38,776 nucleotides of DNA from CAZWRK01 sp964635875 (GTDB taxonomy: Bacteria; Pseudomonadota; Gammaproteobacteria; Burkholderiales; Aquaspirillaceae): positions 1-38,776 of the forward strand of contig CAZWRK010000030.1 in NCBI GenBank assembly GCA_964635875.1, written 5' to 3'. The first letter of the stretch is position 1, and every line of letters begins with the position of its first letter. Made by a program: the position numbers and the translations under genes. This document shows, piece after piece, positions 1 to 6,414 of this stretch. Under the pieces are notes generated by a model. That model was not told the DNA's origin. It was given only the letters and a program-made list of their open reading frames with translations, and did no database searches.

Positions 1-62
1 GGTTAGTCCAGGGCTGTTTCCTGAAGTCACCGGGCAGACCGCCTGCCCAGCCGCGCCGAGGC

Positions 63-617
63 TTACGCTTCGAGTTCGTCCAGCATCGCGTCGGTATCGA
101 CGTTTGCCTTCTTCGAGGCCTTCTCTGCTTCGATGCGCTCGACAATCGGCTTGATCTTCGGGTTGTTGCGCAGGGCGACCTTTTCGGCCTGGGTCTTGGT
201 CGCGAGGAAGGACTTGATCGCCTCCACCGTCTTGCCGGTATGCTCGACCAGGGCGCGCACCAAGACGCTGGTACCGGCCATGCCGTTGGACTCGCGCTTG
301 ACGCTCCATTCACCATTGGCCAGGCGCTCCATCAGGTTGTCGACGGCCAGCACAGCGTCGTCGATCTCGTCCAGGCCAGCGATTTCATCGCCCAGCTTCT
401 GCTCGGCGCCGTGGGCAGCGAACTTGTTCAACAGCGTATCGGGAATGGTGAAGAGGCGGGTTTCGCCGTTGCGGAAGTCGAGACGCACCTGGACTTTGCC
501 TTCGGCGGTGAGCAGCGATTCTTTTTGCAGCTTGCGTTTGCCGGCAAAGTCCACGACGCGGCCATCATCCATCGTGACGGATTCGACGACGGGTTCTTTC
601 TTTTCGGTTGCGGTCAT
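63..617 (-). CDS. conserved phage protein, member 1 of a paralogous family
   Basis: A 184-residue protein beginning MTATEKKEPV. The start at 617 follows a good AAGGAG Shine-Dalgarno; the reading frame stays open upstream, but that part crosses the promoter and has no protein-like composition. It is clearly homologous to the product of 2679..3203: both have an ANGE/RNGE strand near the N-terminus, a (L/F)-x-RL-x-x-G-x-W helix, then K-[TS]-x-AEK-x-A-[LM]-R-[NK]-NPK and an acidic C-terminus. The last residues are DTDAMLDELEA. Its final third is almost identical to the partial gene at 38655..38776. I recognise the type as a common, uncharacterised protein of Pseudomonas/Burkholderia-type phages; function unknown. 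It is transcribed alone from the promoter at 708..736. A short hairpin without a T tract lies just after the stop (32-48). Confidence 0.85.
   Translation of the reverse strand: MTATEKKEPVVESVTMDDGRVVDFAGKRKLQKESLLTAEGKVQVRLDFRNGETRLFTIPDTLLNKFAAHGAEQKLGDEIAGLDEIDDAVLAVDNLMERLANGEWSVKRESNGMAGTSVLVRALVEHTGKTVEAIKSFLATKTQAEKVALRNNPKIKPIVERIEAEKASKKANVDTDAMLDELEA
131..184. repeat. 54-bp exact direct repeat, left copy
   Basis: Identical to 38723..38776. It lies inside paralogous coding sequences (63..617 and the right-end gene). Similarity continues, with mismatches, about 30 bases toward the 3' end of both genes. Long enough to support recombination between the copies and to confuse assembly. 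Confidence 0.9.
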
Positions 618-707
618 CTTGAAACTCCTTAAAGTGGCAGGCATTTGAGGGAACCGCGCCGGTGGGGTGCTTGCCGGTATGCCCCGGAATGGCGGCGCGA
701 TGGGTTG

Positions 708-736
708 ATAGTATGGGCTTGCCCGTGGGCTGTCAA
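708..736 (-). promoter_or_regulatory. sigma70-type promoter for 63..617
   Basis: On the minus strand TTGACA (731-736) is followed by 17 bases and TACTAT (708-713), a near-consensus bacterial promoter. It points at 63..617, whose start codon is about 90 bases downstream. Confidence 0.7.
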
Positions 737-808
737 TCCTTTTTCCGATGTACTTCCAACGGGGTTTGTCCCTCCCTTCTATGCTATCTTCCCGCCGGCA
801 GTGGTATG

Positions 809-1117
809 TTAGTCCACTTGAATGGCGAGGGAATCGAGAATCGAGACTGCCCACGAAGTTCTCACTGTCAGCCGGCACAGCCCTGTCGCGGAATGTCCCG
901 TCCGAAGCCGAATCGTGAGTTTTACGGCCTTGCGGGAAGTCGCGTGGCTCGGATTGCGGCGCAGCGCGGCTTTAAACGCGTTGAAACGATTCGCCTCACG
1001 CCTGCAGTCCGACTCCGTCCCCATTACGAGAGTGAAGTCCCCCGGCCCTGACATGATCGCAGCGTGAAACGCGTGCGGGTAGTCTTCGGGGAGTTTTGTC
1101 TTACTCCACATTGCCAT
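809..1117 (-). CDS. small phage protein, unknown function
   Basis: A 102-residue protein, MAMWSKTKLPEDYPHAF. The start at 1117 is chosen because AAGGTG precedes it at normal spacing; a second ATG at 1111 is possible. The 5' end overlaps the previous gene (1101..1295) by 17 bases, so the two are probably translationally coupled. The body is basic with many Arg/Ser and contains the stretch SDCRREANRFNAFKAALRR, a helix rich in Arg and Phe. No catalytic motif is evident. It is the last gene of a three-gene leftward operon starting at 1750. Confidence 0.65.
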   Translation of the reverse strand: MAMWSKTKLPEDYPHAFHAAIMSGPGDFTLVMGTESDCRREANRFNAFKAALRRNPSHATSRKAVKLTIRLRTGHSATGLCRLTVRTSWAVSILDSLAIQVD

Positions 1118-1295
1118 TGCCGTCACCTTGCATAGCTTTCTCCTCAAGTTTTGTCTGAAGGCGCTGTAACTCCGCCATGTACTGTCGAGCGGGCTTATCG
1201 TTATTTACCCCAGACGCGACAAGAGCAGCAGCTTGGATAAACCTGAGATTGCGTATAGCATCTGCGGCAGCTTTAAACTCTTTCGCGGTCATCAT
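1101..1295 (-). CDS. small helical phage protein, unknown function
   Basis: A 64-residue, Ala/Lys-rich, mostly helical protein (MMTAKEFKAAADAIRNL). The ATG at 1295 overlaps the TGA of the upstream gene in an ATGATGA arrangement, and AAAGG sits upstream, so the second Met at 1292 is an equally possible start. It ends in QGDGNGNVE. Its 3' end overlaps the start of 809..1117. No recognised domain. Confidence 0.7.
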   Translation of the reverse strand: MMTAKEFKAAADAIRNLRFIQAAALVASGVNNDKPARQYMAELQRLQTKLEEKAMQGDGNGNVE

Positions 1296-1750
1296 TCGGA
1301 ACCTTTCGCGCGTGCGCGCGCAGTTGTATAATCTAGCCTCGGGCGGTCGGGAGAAACCTGTTGCGGGACGACATCTGCAAACTCGGGCCGTGCAAGCAAC
1401 CGTCGCAAGCTCTCCTCCGCTTCCGCCGGCGCTGCCTCGGGCAAGGCTTGCGGGGTCAAATCCTCCGCCGACTTCCCAATCGCGCCCAACAGCACCTGCA
1501 TCGAATCCGATGACACCTTCGCAAGGATCGTCAGCGTCGCCCCGTCAAGGCTGATTGAGCATTCCTCCGCAGCTTGAGCAAGCTCGGGGTCGGCGACCTT
1601 GCCTTCCCGAATCGGGCGCACGCTGTTGTACAGTGCAAAGCGAATCCGTCGAGCGTCGGACACGGACTTGAAAGTCATATCCACGCGGCCATCGCGCAGA
1701 GCTTTGCGCCACGCATCATGACATGCGATTTGTTCTTTGGTGAATTTCAT
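1292..1750 (-). CDS. conserved phage protein, unknown function
   Basis: A 152-residue protein starting MKFTKEQIACHDAWRKAL, preceded by GGAG at good spacing. The N-terminal 60 residues are basic and may be helical; residues about 60-110 include SLDGATLTILAKVSSDSMQ; the C-terminal 45 residues are Pro/Ala/Arg-rich and probably unstructured. First gene of the 1750-to-809 leftward operon, served by the putative promoter at 1802..1830. No function assigned. Confidence 0.75.
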   Translation of the reverse strand: MKFTKEQIACHDAWRKALRDGRVDMTFKSVSDARRIRFALYNSVRPIREGKVADPELAQAAEECSISLDGATLTILAKVSSDSMQVLLGAIGKSAEDLTPQALPEAAPAEAEESLRRLLARPEFADVVPQQVSPDRPRLDYTTARARAKGSE

Positions 1751-1801
1751 GGTGGCTCCAGTAAGGGAATGAGTCCGGGGGAAACCTGTCCCCGATCCGC
1801 T

Positions 1802-1830
1802 ACCCTACCCACCCCCGCCCAAGCTGTCAA
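1802..1830 (-). promoter_or_regulatory. putative sigma70 promoter for 1292..1750
   Basis: Minus strand TTGACA (1825-1830), 17-base spacer, TAGGGT (1802-1807). The -35 is perfect and the -10 keeps TAnnnT. It lies about 50 bases upstream of the 1750 start codon. Confidence 0.55.
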
Positions 1831-1910
1831 CCCATTTCCCCGTGTTCTGAGTTGTAACATTGTCAAAGATTTTCGCGGGAGTATCGTGGGCGTATGATGG
1901 GGATATCTGT

Positions 1911-2050
1911 GGTTCGGAGTTGTAACGACTACCCCCACCTCCTTCCCCTCTCTACGTGTGTAGTTTATAAAAAAAAAAATGTTACAACGGACGAACTGTT
2001 ACAATGGCTTGGGAGGGGGAGGGAGGGGGTAGCGGTTACAACTCCGAACC
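1911..2050. repeat. large inverted repeat around an A tract
   Basis: GGTTCGGAGTTGTAAC at 1911-1926 has its perfect reverse complement at 2035-2050. With two mismatches the arms extend inward to about 27 bp through CTACCCCC/GGGGGTAG. The central 110 bases carry TTTATAAAAAAAAAAATG and two further GTTACAA copies. Confidence 0.8.
2011..2029 (+). other. G-quadruplex-forming motif
   Basis: Four G runs of 3, 5, 3 and 5 bases separated by single A residues. It fits the canonical intramolecular G-quadruplex pattern with one-base loops and sits on the inner side of the right arm of the 1911..2050 inverted repeat. Confidence 0.6.
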
Positions 2051-2168
2051 GTGGAAACGCCCACTGCACGCCCATCATACCCCCAAGGAAATCGGCCAAA
2101 AGTCACATACGCCCGGCGAACGCCCAGAAACTCCCATGGACGCCCAGCACGGGAGGGTTTCGTCGGGG

Positions 2169-2186
2169 GATTACGGGCTGGTAATC
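2169..2186. repeat. RATTAC-N6-GTAATY palindrome, copy 1
   Basis: GATTAC-GGGCTG-GTAATC: perfect 6-bp arms with a 6-base spacer, preceded by a G run. Non-coding. One of nine dispersed copies. Confidence 0.75.
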
Positions 2187-2437
2187 TCGGGGGTTTGGGC
2201 CGGGCAGCTCGGAGGGGTGGAAACGGGGGGGTTACGAGGCCGTGTGGGAATGCCCACCAATGCCGTTTTCCGGGCCGTGGCGGGCCGATCACGCCCCCGG
2301 TGGTATCCTACCCTCACCCCGCCCACGTTCGTCGATTGTGGCGCGATTATGAACCGCCGGGAAAACCCGCCCCCGGCACCCGCCATTGCGAATGAGAACC
2401 TTGGCGCGAATGAGAATCATTCCCAGTTGCGGGCAAC

Positions 2438-2460
2438 AAAAAACCCCGCACGGGGCGGGG
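2438..2460 (-). terminator. rho-independent terminator after 2474..2677
   Basis: On the minus strand a CCCCGC/GCGGGG stem with a 5-base loop is followed by six T. It ends the leftward transcript carrying 2679..3203 and 2474..2677. Confidence 0.85.
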
Positions 2461-2473
2461 TCTGTGGGGGGTG

Positions 2474-2677
2474 TTACGGTTTAGCCGTGAGGCAATACAC
2501 CGCCCGGACAACAGGCCAAACAGTGCGGATTACCCGAATCCGTGCCTGTTCCTTGGTGATCATACCCTCGACCAATTCCCGCAGGGTTGTTTGGTCGGCC
2601 CATTCCATCGCCCATCGGGGTTTGTCGGAATCGAGTTGCTCCATGAGAGCTTCTTCGGTAATGGTAGCGAGGTCCAT
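2474..2677 (-). CDS. small phage protein, unknown function
   Basis: A 67-residue protein beginning MDLATITEEALMEQLDSDKP. It starts one base after the stop of 2679..3203 (TAACATG), with GGAGG inside the end of that gene, so it should be translated by coupling. The C-terminal half has the hydrophobic helix VIRTVWPVVRAVYCL, possibly amphipathic rather than membrane-spanning. The terminator follows immediately. No family recognised. Confidence 0.7.
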   Translation of the reverse strand: MDLATITEEALMEQLDSDKPRWAMEWADQTTLRELVEGMITKEQARIRVIRTVWPVVRAVYCLTAKP

Positions 2678-2678
2678 G

Positions 2679-3203
2679 TTACATGCCCTCCAGTTCGTTC
2701 AGGATGTCCTCGCCCGGAACCTCGCCCTCGTCGCGACCCTGCTCCAATTTGATCTGTTCGATGATGTCGGCAACCTTGGGATTTTTCCGCATAGCGGCCT
2801 TCTCAGCGTCGGTTTTCCCGGCCAAAAATGCTTTGATTTGTTCCGGGGTTTTCGTCTCATACATCCGGCACAACGCCATATACAACAGCCCGCCTTGAGT
2901 CGCGCCGCCCACTTCGCGGGGTTTGTTCCAATGCCCATCAACCAGCCGGTCAAAAACCTCCTTCACCGCCGCCTGCTTCGTTTCAATCGTCGCGGCGCGG
3001 CCTGTGGCAGGGTCACGGCTAATCGCGGCGGCATCTACGAGTTTTTGCTTCAGCCCGTGCATGAGGGCGTATGCCCTCACCCCGTCGTTAAGCTTGCTGG
3101 CATCGAGCGTGAGGGATTCCCCATTGGCGAACGTGAGGGAGAGGATTGCGCCTTCGATTTTGGCGGCGATAGCGGGAATGCGGGTTTGCTGAGATTGAGA
3201 CAT
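2679..3203 (-). CDS. conserved phage protein, member 2 of a paralogous family
   Basis: A 174-residue protein (MSQSQQTRIPAIAAKIEG) with GGAGG eight bases before the start. Regions shared with 63..617: an N-terminal beta segment ending in ANGE, the HGLKQKLVDAAAISRDPATGR segment, the DRLVDGHW helix, and KTDAEKAAMRKNPKVADIIEQI. The C-terminus EDILNELEGM matches the tail type of the other paralogs. Such proteins are abundant in proteobacterial phages but uncharacterised to my knowledge. First gene of a two-gene leftward operon. Confidence 0.85.
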   Translation of the reverse strand: MSQSQQTRIPAIAAKIEGAILSLTFANGESLTLDASKLNDGVRAYALMHGLKQKLVDAAAISRDPATGRAATIETKQAAVKEVFDRLVDGHWNKPREVGGATQGGLLYMALCRMYETKTPEQIKAFLAGKTDAEKAAMRKNPKVADIIEQIKLEQGRDEGEVPGEDILNELEGM

Positions 3204-3277
3204 TTTGACACCTCCATATACATGCGGGCTGACTCGCCCTAGTGGTTTGACGCCCCATGCGCCGAACCGACACCCGA

Positions 3278-3307
3278 ATGATACCCCGCTCTCCCCCCTG
3301 AGCGCAA
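3278..3307 (-). promoter_or_regulatory. putative promoter for 2679..3203
   Basis: Minus strand TTGCGC (3302-3307), 18-base spacer, TATCAT (3278-3283). Orientation and distance fit the 3203 start codon. Only a moderate consensus match. Confidence 0.35.
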
Positions 3308-3599
3308 CCCCATTCCGCGAAATATATTCTAATCGCCCGTGCCCTCGTGATAGTCAGCCTCTATCCCCTACCGTAGCCATACGGACATAACGCACCCGCG
3401 CGCACATAGCACGAACCGTGCCCGCCTACCTGCGAATGCGACTCATTCTCGGGCAGTGGCAGGAGAGTCTGAGGGGGGGGGGCTTGCGGCAGCCGGGGGG
3501 AGCGGCGATGGGGCCTTTAGCGGTGGGTAGCAATCCCCCGCGCGAGGGGCATTTTCCTCGACCTCAGGTTCGTCACAAAAAATCCGGGGGCAGGTTGTA

Positions 3600-3643
3600 G
3601 GAAATCCCGGGGGATTACTCGTGGGTAACGCAAGGGGATTTCC
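3600..3643. repeat. nested palindrome containing RATTAC element copy 2
   Basis: Outer arms GGAAATCCC (3600-3608) and GGGATTTCC (3635-3643) are perfect inverted repeats. Inside, GATTAC-TCGTGG-GTAACG (3613-3630) is a one-mismatch RATTAC-N6-GTAATY element. Both dyads share the same centre (3621.5). It lies about 50 bases upstream of the late promoter, a typical position for an operator or activator site. Confidence 0.65.
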
Positions 3644-3691
3644 CGGCGCTGCGGGGGTAGGACTTCGGGGACAGGTTTCCCCCGGCGCGGC

Positions 3692-3720
3692 TTGACACCT
3701 CGCACGGCTCAGGGCACAAT
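3692..3720 (+). promoter_or_regulatory. strong sigma70 promoter for the late (virion) block
   Basis: TTGACA (3692-3697), 17-base spacer, CACAAT (3715-3720). The -35 is perfect, the spacing optimal, and the -10 keeps the second A and final T. The first gene, terS, starts 32 bases downstream. This implies host RNA polymerase transcribes the structural genes. Confidence 0.75.
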
Positions 3721-3751
3721 GCCCGCGTTAACCTTCTGTGGGGAATCCGCC

Positions 3752-4261
3752 ATGGCTACGCCGCTTGAGAGCACGGAAAGTGCCGCAAATGCGATCACCC
3801 GCGTCAAGTATACTCACGACGCTATGATCGACCTTATTATCGCCAACCCTGCCCTTAAGCAGGGAGACCTCGCACAGCACTTCGGCTACACGCAGGCGTG
3901 GGTGTCGCGTATCTTCAACTCCGATGCGTTCCAAGCCCGCCTGGCTCAGCGCAAAACGGAGCTGGTCGACCCCTCGCTCCTGCTGACATTTGACGAAAAG
4001 CTCCGTGCACTCGCCGATAAGTCCGTGGATGTTGTGCTGGAAAAGCTTAGCGTCACCCAGAACCCGGACACCGCCCTCAAGGCGTTGGAGTTAACGACGA
4101 AGGCACTTGGCTACGGCGCGCGGCAACAGAACGTCAATCTGCAACAGAACTTCGTGGTTGCGCTCCCGCCGAAGGCTGTTTCAGCCTCCGATTGGGCTGC
4201 GGCGCACGATCCTGCCAAGGCCCCGATCGACGTAACCCCGACGCAAGTCGAACTCAACTGA
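3752..4261 (+). CDS. terS: terminase small subunit
   Basis: A 169-residue protein starting MATPLESTESAANAIT, with GGGGA upstream. It recognises phage DNA and recruits the large terminase to start packaging. Residues about 36-55 (LKQGDLAQHFGYTQAWVSRI) form a helix-turn-helix. The middle is helical and probably an oligomerisation region (FDEKLRALADKSVDVVLEKL). The C-terminal tail is Pro/Thr-rich. Assigned from the HTH architecture, length, and position immediately before terL behind the late promoter. Confidence 0.8.
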   Translation: MATPLESTESAANAITRVKYTHDAMIDLIIANPALKQGDLAQHFGYTQAWVSRIFNSDAFQARLAQRKTELVDPSLLLTFDEKLRALADKSVDVVLEKLSVTQNPDTALKALELTTKALGYGARQQNVNLQQNFVVALPPKAVSASDWAAAHDPAKAPIDVTPTQVELN

Positions 4262-4272
4262 GGAGAAGTAAG

Positions 4273-4614
4273 ATGATGAATCGTGGAATGGCAGGTGGGC
4301 TTTCGGCCCTCGGCCCCGCCGCAACAATGCTGGCGATGCGAGGGGGCCTGCCGGGGCAACCCCAGGCTCCAGGCCCTGTTGATACTGGCATGCCGATCAC
4401 CCCTCCGGCGGCAGCCGCTGCGGCGTCGAGTGGCGGTGCGGGTGGGGGGGGCATGCCCAGCTTTCCGCTGGCTGCAGGGCTGGCCGGGGGCGGTATTGCC
4501 GGGGCCAGCCCGATCATCACCGCCCTCATGTCACGTTTTGGCGGGGGTGGTGGTATGGGGGCTGGGGGTTTGCCTACTGCTCTCGGGGGTATGTTGCCAG
4601 GCGGCCTGAAATAA
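4273..4614 (+). CDS. Gly/Pro/Ala/Met-rich small protein between terS and terL
   Basis: A 113-residue, low-complexity protein (MMNRGMAGGLSALGPAATML). GGAGAAG precedes the ATG at 4273 and it ends ten bases before terL. It is almost free of charge, with repeated GGxxxG-like segments, prolines in the middle and hydrophobic stretches (FPLAAGLAGGGIAGASPIITALM) that could insert into a membrane or pack as glycine-zipper helices. Position suggests a packaging or virion role; no family recognised. Codon use and ribosome binding site argue that it is translated. Confidence 0.7.
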   Translation: MMNRGMAGGLSALGPAATMLAMRGGLPGQPQAPGPVDTGMPITPPAAAAAASSGGAGGGGMPSFPLAAGLAGGGIAGASPIITALMSRFGGGGGMGAGGLPTALGGMLPGGLK

Positions 4615-4623
4615 GGAGGCGGT

Positions 4624-6099
4624 ATGCCCACGCCAGTCGCCGAGAAAACCGTTATCTGGTCTCCACAACCGGGGCCGCAAACCGCACTGCTCGAATGCCC
4701 GATCTTTGAAGTGTTCTACGGCGGAGCCCGTGGCGGTGGGAAGACGGAATCCTCAATCGGGGACTGGCTGCAGCACTCTTCCGCCTACGGCGAGGGGGCG
4801 ATTGGGATTTTCTTCCGGCGCAAGCTGGTTCAGTTGGCCGAAGTCATCGCCCGGACTAAGCAAATCTTCCCCAAGCTCGGAGCCAAGTACAACGAGCAGC
4901 AGAAAACCTGGACGATGGCGAACGGGGCTCGCCTGAAATTCGCCTACTTGGAAAAAGACTCAGATGCCGAAGAGTATCAAGGTCACAACTATACTCGAAT
5001 TTACATCGAAGAGCTTACCAACTTCCCCTCGCCTTCGCCTGTCGATAAGCTTCGTGCCACATTGCGTTCTGGTACAGGCGTGCCGACCGGTATGCGTCTC
5101 ACTGGGAACCCCGGCGGCCCGGGGCATAACTGGGTCAAAAAGCGGTACATCGACCCGAATCCCAAGGGATATCAGGTAATCACCGAGGCCACTGACGTCG
5201 AAATTGACGGGGTTAAACAAACCGTCAGTCTCGACCGTGTCTTCATCCCCTCGAAGATCGGGGACAACCAACTCCTAATGCGGAATGACCCGACGTATAT
5301 CCTGCGCCTGCGTCAGTCCGGCTCCGAGGCGCTGGTCAAAGCATGGCTCGAAGGTAATTGGGACATTGTTGATGGAGCTTTCTTTGATGAGTGGGATGAA
5401 CGCCTTCACGTGCTCGATTCAGGGCTTATCCTGCCGAGACTGTCCCCGCAGCTCCTGCGATTCCGCGCCTTCGATTGGGGGTCCGCCAGACCTTTCAGTG
5501 TCGGATGGTACGCTTTGGTCGACACTCCGCTGGAAACGAGCAGTTTCGCCATTCCGAAGGGCGCTCTTATCAAGTACCGGGAGTGGTACGGAGCTACAGG
5601 CCCGAATAAAGGGTTGAAAATGACGGCTGATCTGGTCGCGCAGGGCATTGTCGAGCGCGAAAGGGGGGAGAGGATTCGCTATGGCGTGGCTGACCCAGCG
5701 ATCTTTATCCGAGATGGAGGGCCTTCCATTGGGGAGACCATGGCTATTCACCGCTGCTCCTGGCGGCGGGCGGATAACAAACGCAAAGCTGGTGCGGAAC
5801 AGCTCCGGCAACGCTTGGTCGGGGAGGACGGCATCCCATTGCTCTACTTTCTTGATTGCTGCGAGGACACAATCCGGACTTTGCCTGTCCTTCAGCACGA
5901 CGAGAGCGATCCCGAAGACGTAGACACGGAAGCCGAGGACCACGCTTACGATGAAACGCGGTATGCGGTAATGTCACGCCCTTGGCAGCCCCGGAAACCT
6001 TCCCCCGCAGGCGCTCGCTTGCCGAAACTCCCGCAAGAGCTCACCATAAACGAGCTTATCGAGCGGCGGCGTCAAGCGCGCGCGGCTGCGGCTGACTAA
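4624..6099 (+). CDS. terL: terminase large subunit (ATPase-nuclease)
   Basis: A 491-residue packaging motor that cuts concatemeric DNA and pumps it into the prohead. The Walker A variant is GGARGGGKT at residues 33-41, and Walker B/catalytic acid is IYIEEL at 126-131. The RNase H-like nuclease domain has acidic residues in FDWGSARP (D284), VADPAIF (D357) and EDHAYDETRY (D443). GGAGG precedes the start. Length and motif spacing are normal for P22/phage-type large terminases, so headful packaging is plausible but not proven. Confidence 0.95.
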   Translation: MPTPVAEKTVIWSPQPGPQTALLECPIFEVFYGGARGGGKTESSIGDWLQHSSAYGEGAIGIFFRRKLVQLAEVIARTKQIFPKLGAKYNEQQKTWTMANGARLKFAYLEKDSDAEEYQGHNYTRIYIEELTNFPSPSPVDKLRATLRSGTGVPTGMRLTGNPGGPGHNWVKKRYIDPNPKGYQVITEATDVEIDGVKQTVSLDRVFIPSKIGDNQLLMRNDPTYILRLRQSGSEALVKAWLEGNWDIVDGAFFDEWDERLHVLDSGLILPRLSPQLLRFRAFDWGSARPFSVGWYALVDTPLETSSFAIPKGALIKYREWYGATGPNKGLKMTADLVAQGIVERERGERIRYGVADPAIFIRDGGPSIGETMAIHRCSWRRADNKRKAGAEQLRQRLVGEDGIPLLYFLDCCEDTIRTLPVLQHDESDPEDVDTEAEDHAYDETRYAVMSRPWQPRKPSPAGARLPKLPQELTINELIERRRQARAAAAD

Positions 6100-6117
6100 T
6101 CCTCCAAGGAGAGCTCC

Positions 6118-6399
6118 ATGCTTCCAGGTTCCCGTGCCGAGCGTTACCTCGGTTATCAGCAAATCACCAGCCTTTCCTCGGCTGTCGGCTTCACCATTCC
6201 AGAGGGTACGGCTTACGCCGAGGTGGCCGTCTCTGGCCAGGCCATTCGCTGGCGTGCAGATGGCACGAACCCTACTGCGACTGTCGGTATGCCTATCCTG
6301 GCGAATGCGGGTGAGATCTTCTCCCTTGCGCAGCTCAGCGCCGTCCGCTTCATCGAGCAGGCACCGTCCGCCACGCTGGACATCACGTACTACGGCTAA
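6118..6399 (+). CDS. small conserved structural-cluster protein
   Basis: A 93-residue beta-rich protein (MLPGSRAERYLGYQQITSLS) with AAGGAG before the start. It contains IPEGTAYAEVAVSGQAIRWR and ends VRFIEQAPSATLDITYYG, a pattern of short alternating strands that suggests a small beta-sandwich. It sits between terL and the portal gene with 15-18 base gaps. A minor head or decoration protein is possible; not assigned. Confidence 0.75.
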   Translation: MLPGSRAERYLGYQQITSLSSAVGFTIPEGTAYAEVAVSGQAIRWRADGTNPTATVGMPILANAGEIFSLAQLSAVRFIEQAPSATLDITYYG

Positions 6400-6414
6400 C
6401 CGGAGGCCAGGGTA

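Larger units (their letters stand above)
1751..2473. other. 720-bp non-coding control-like region
   Basis: No convincing gene is present. Open frames exist only because stop codons are rare in GC-rich DNA, and they lack ribosome binding sites or protein-like composition. The stretch holds the promoter at 1802..1830, five copies of GTTACAA/TTGTAAC (1852, 1920, 1981, 1998, 2035), the inverted repeat 1911..2050, an A11 tract at 1969-1979, a G-quadruplex motif at 2011-2029, one RATTAC-N6-GTAATY palindrome (2169), the direct repeat GCGAATGAGAA (two copies, about 2388 and 2406) and a terminator at 2438-2460. Candidate replication origin or regulatory hub; this is inference. Confidence 0.6.
3204..3751. 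other. divergent intergenic region between leftward early and rightward late genes
   Basis: 548 bases without a supported gene. The region contains a putative leftward promoter (3278..3307), an AT-rich patch around 3319-3330 in GC-rich surroundings, a G9 run near 3473-3481, the nested palindrome at 3600-3643, and the strong rightward promoter at 3692-3720. Open frames on the + strand lack ribosome binding sites. Confidence 0.6.

Noticed and set aside
133..648. Overlapping + strand frames opposite 63..617
   Set aside because: Antisense shadows of a gene with a clear homolog, promoter and ribosome binding site.
2004..3242. Long + strand open frame of 412 codons
   Set aside because: It overlaps the non-coding control region and runs antisense to two supported genes; no ribosome binding site and low-complexity composition.
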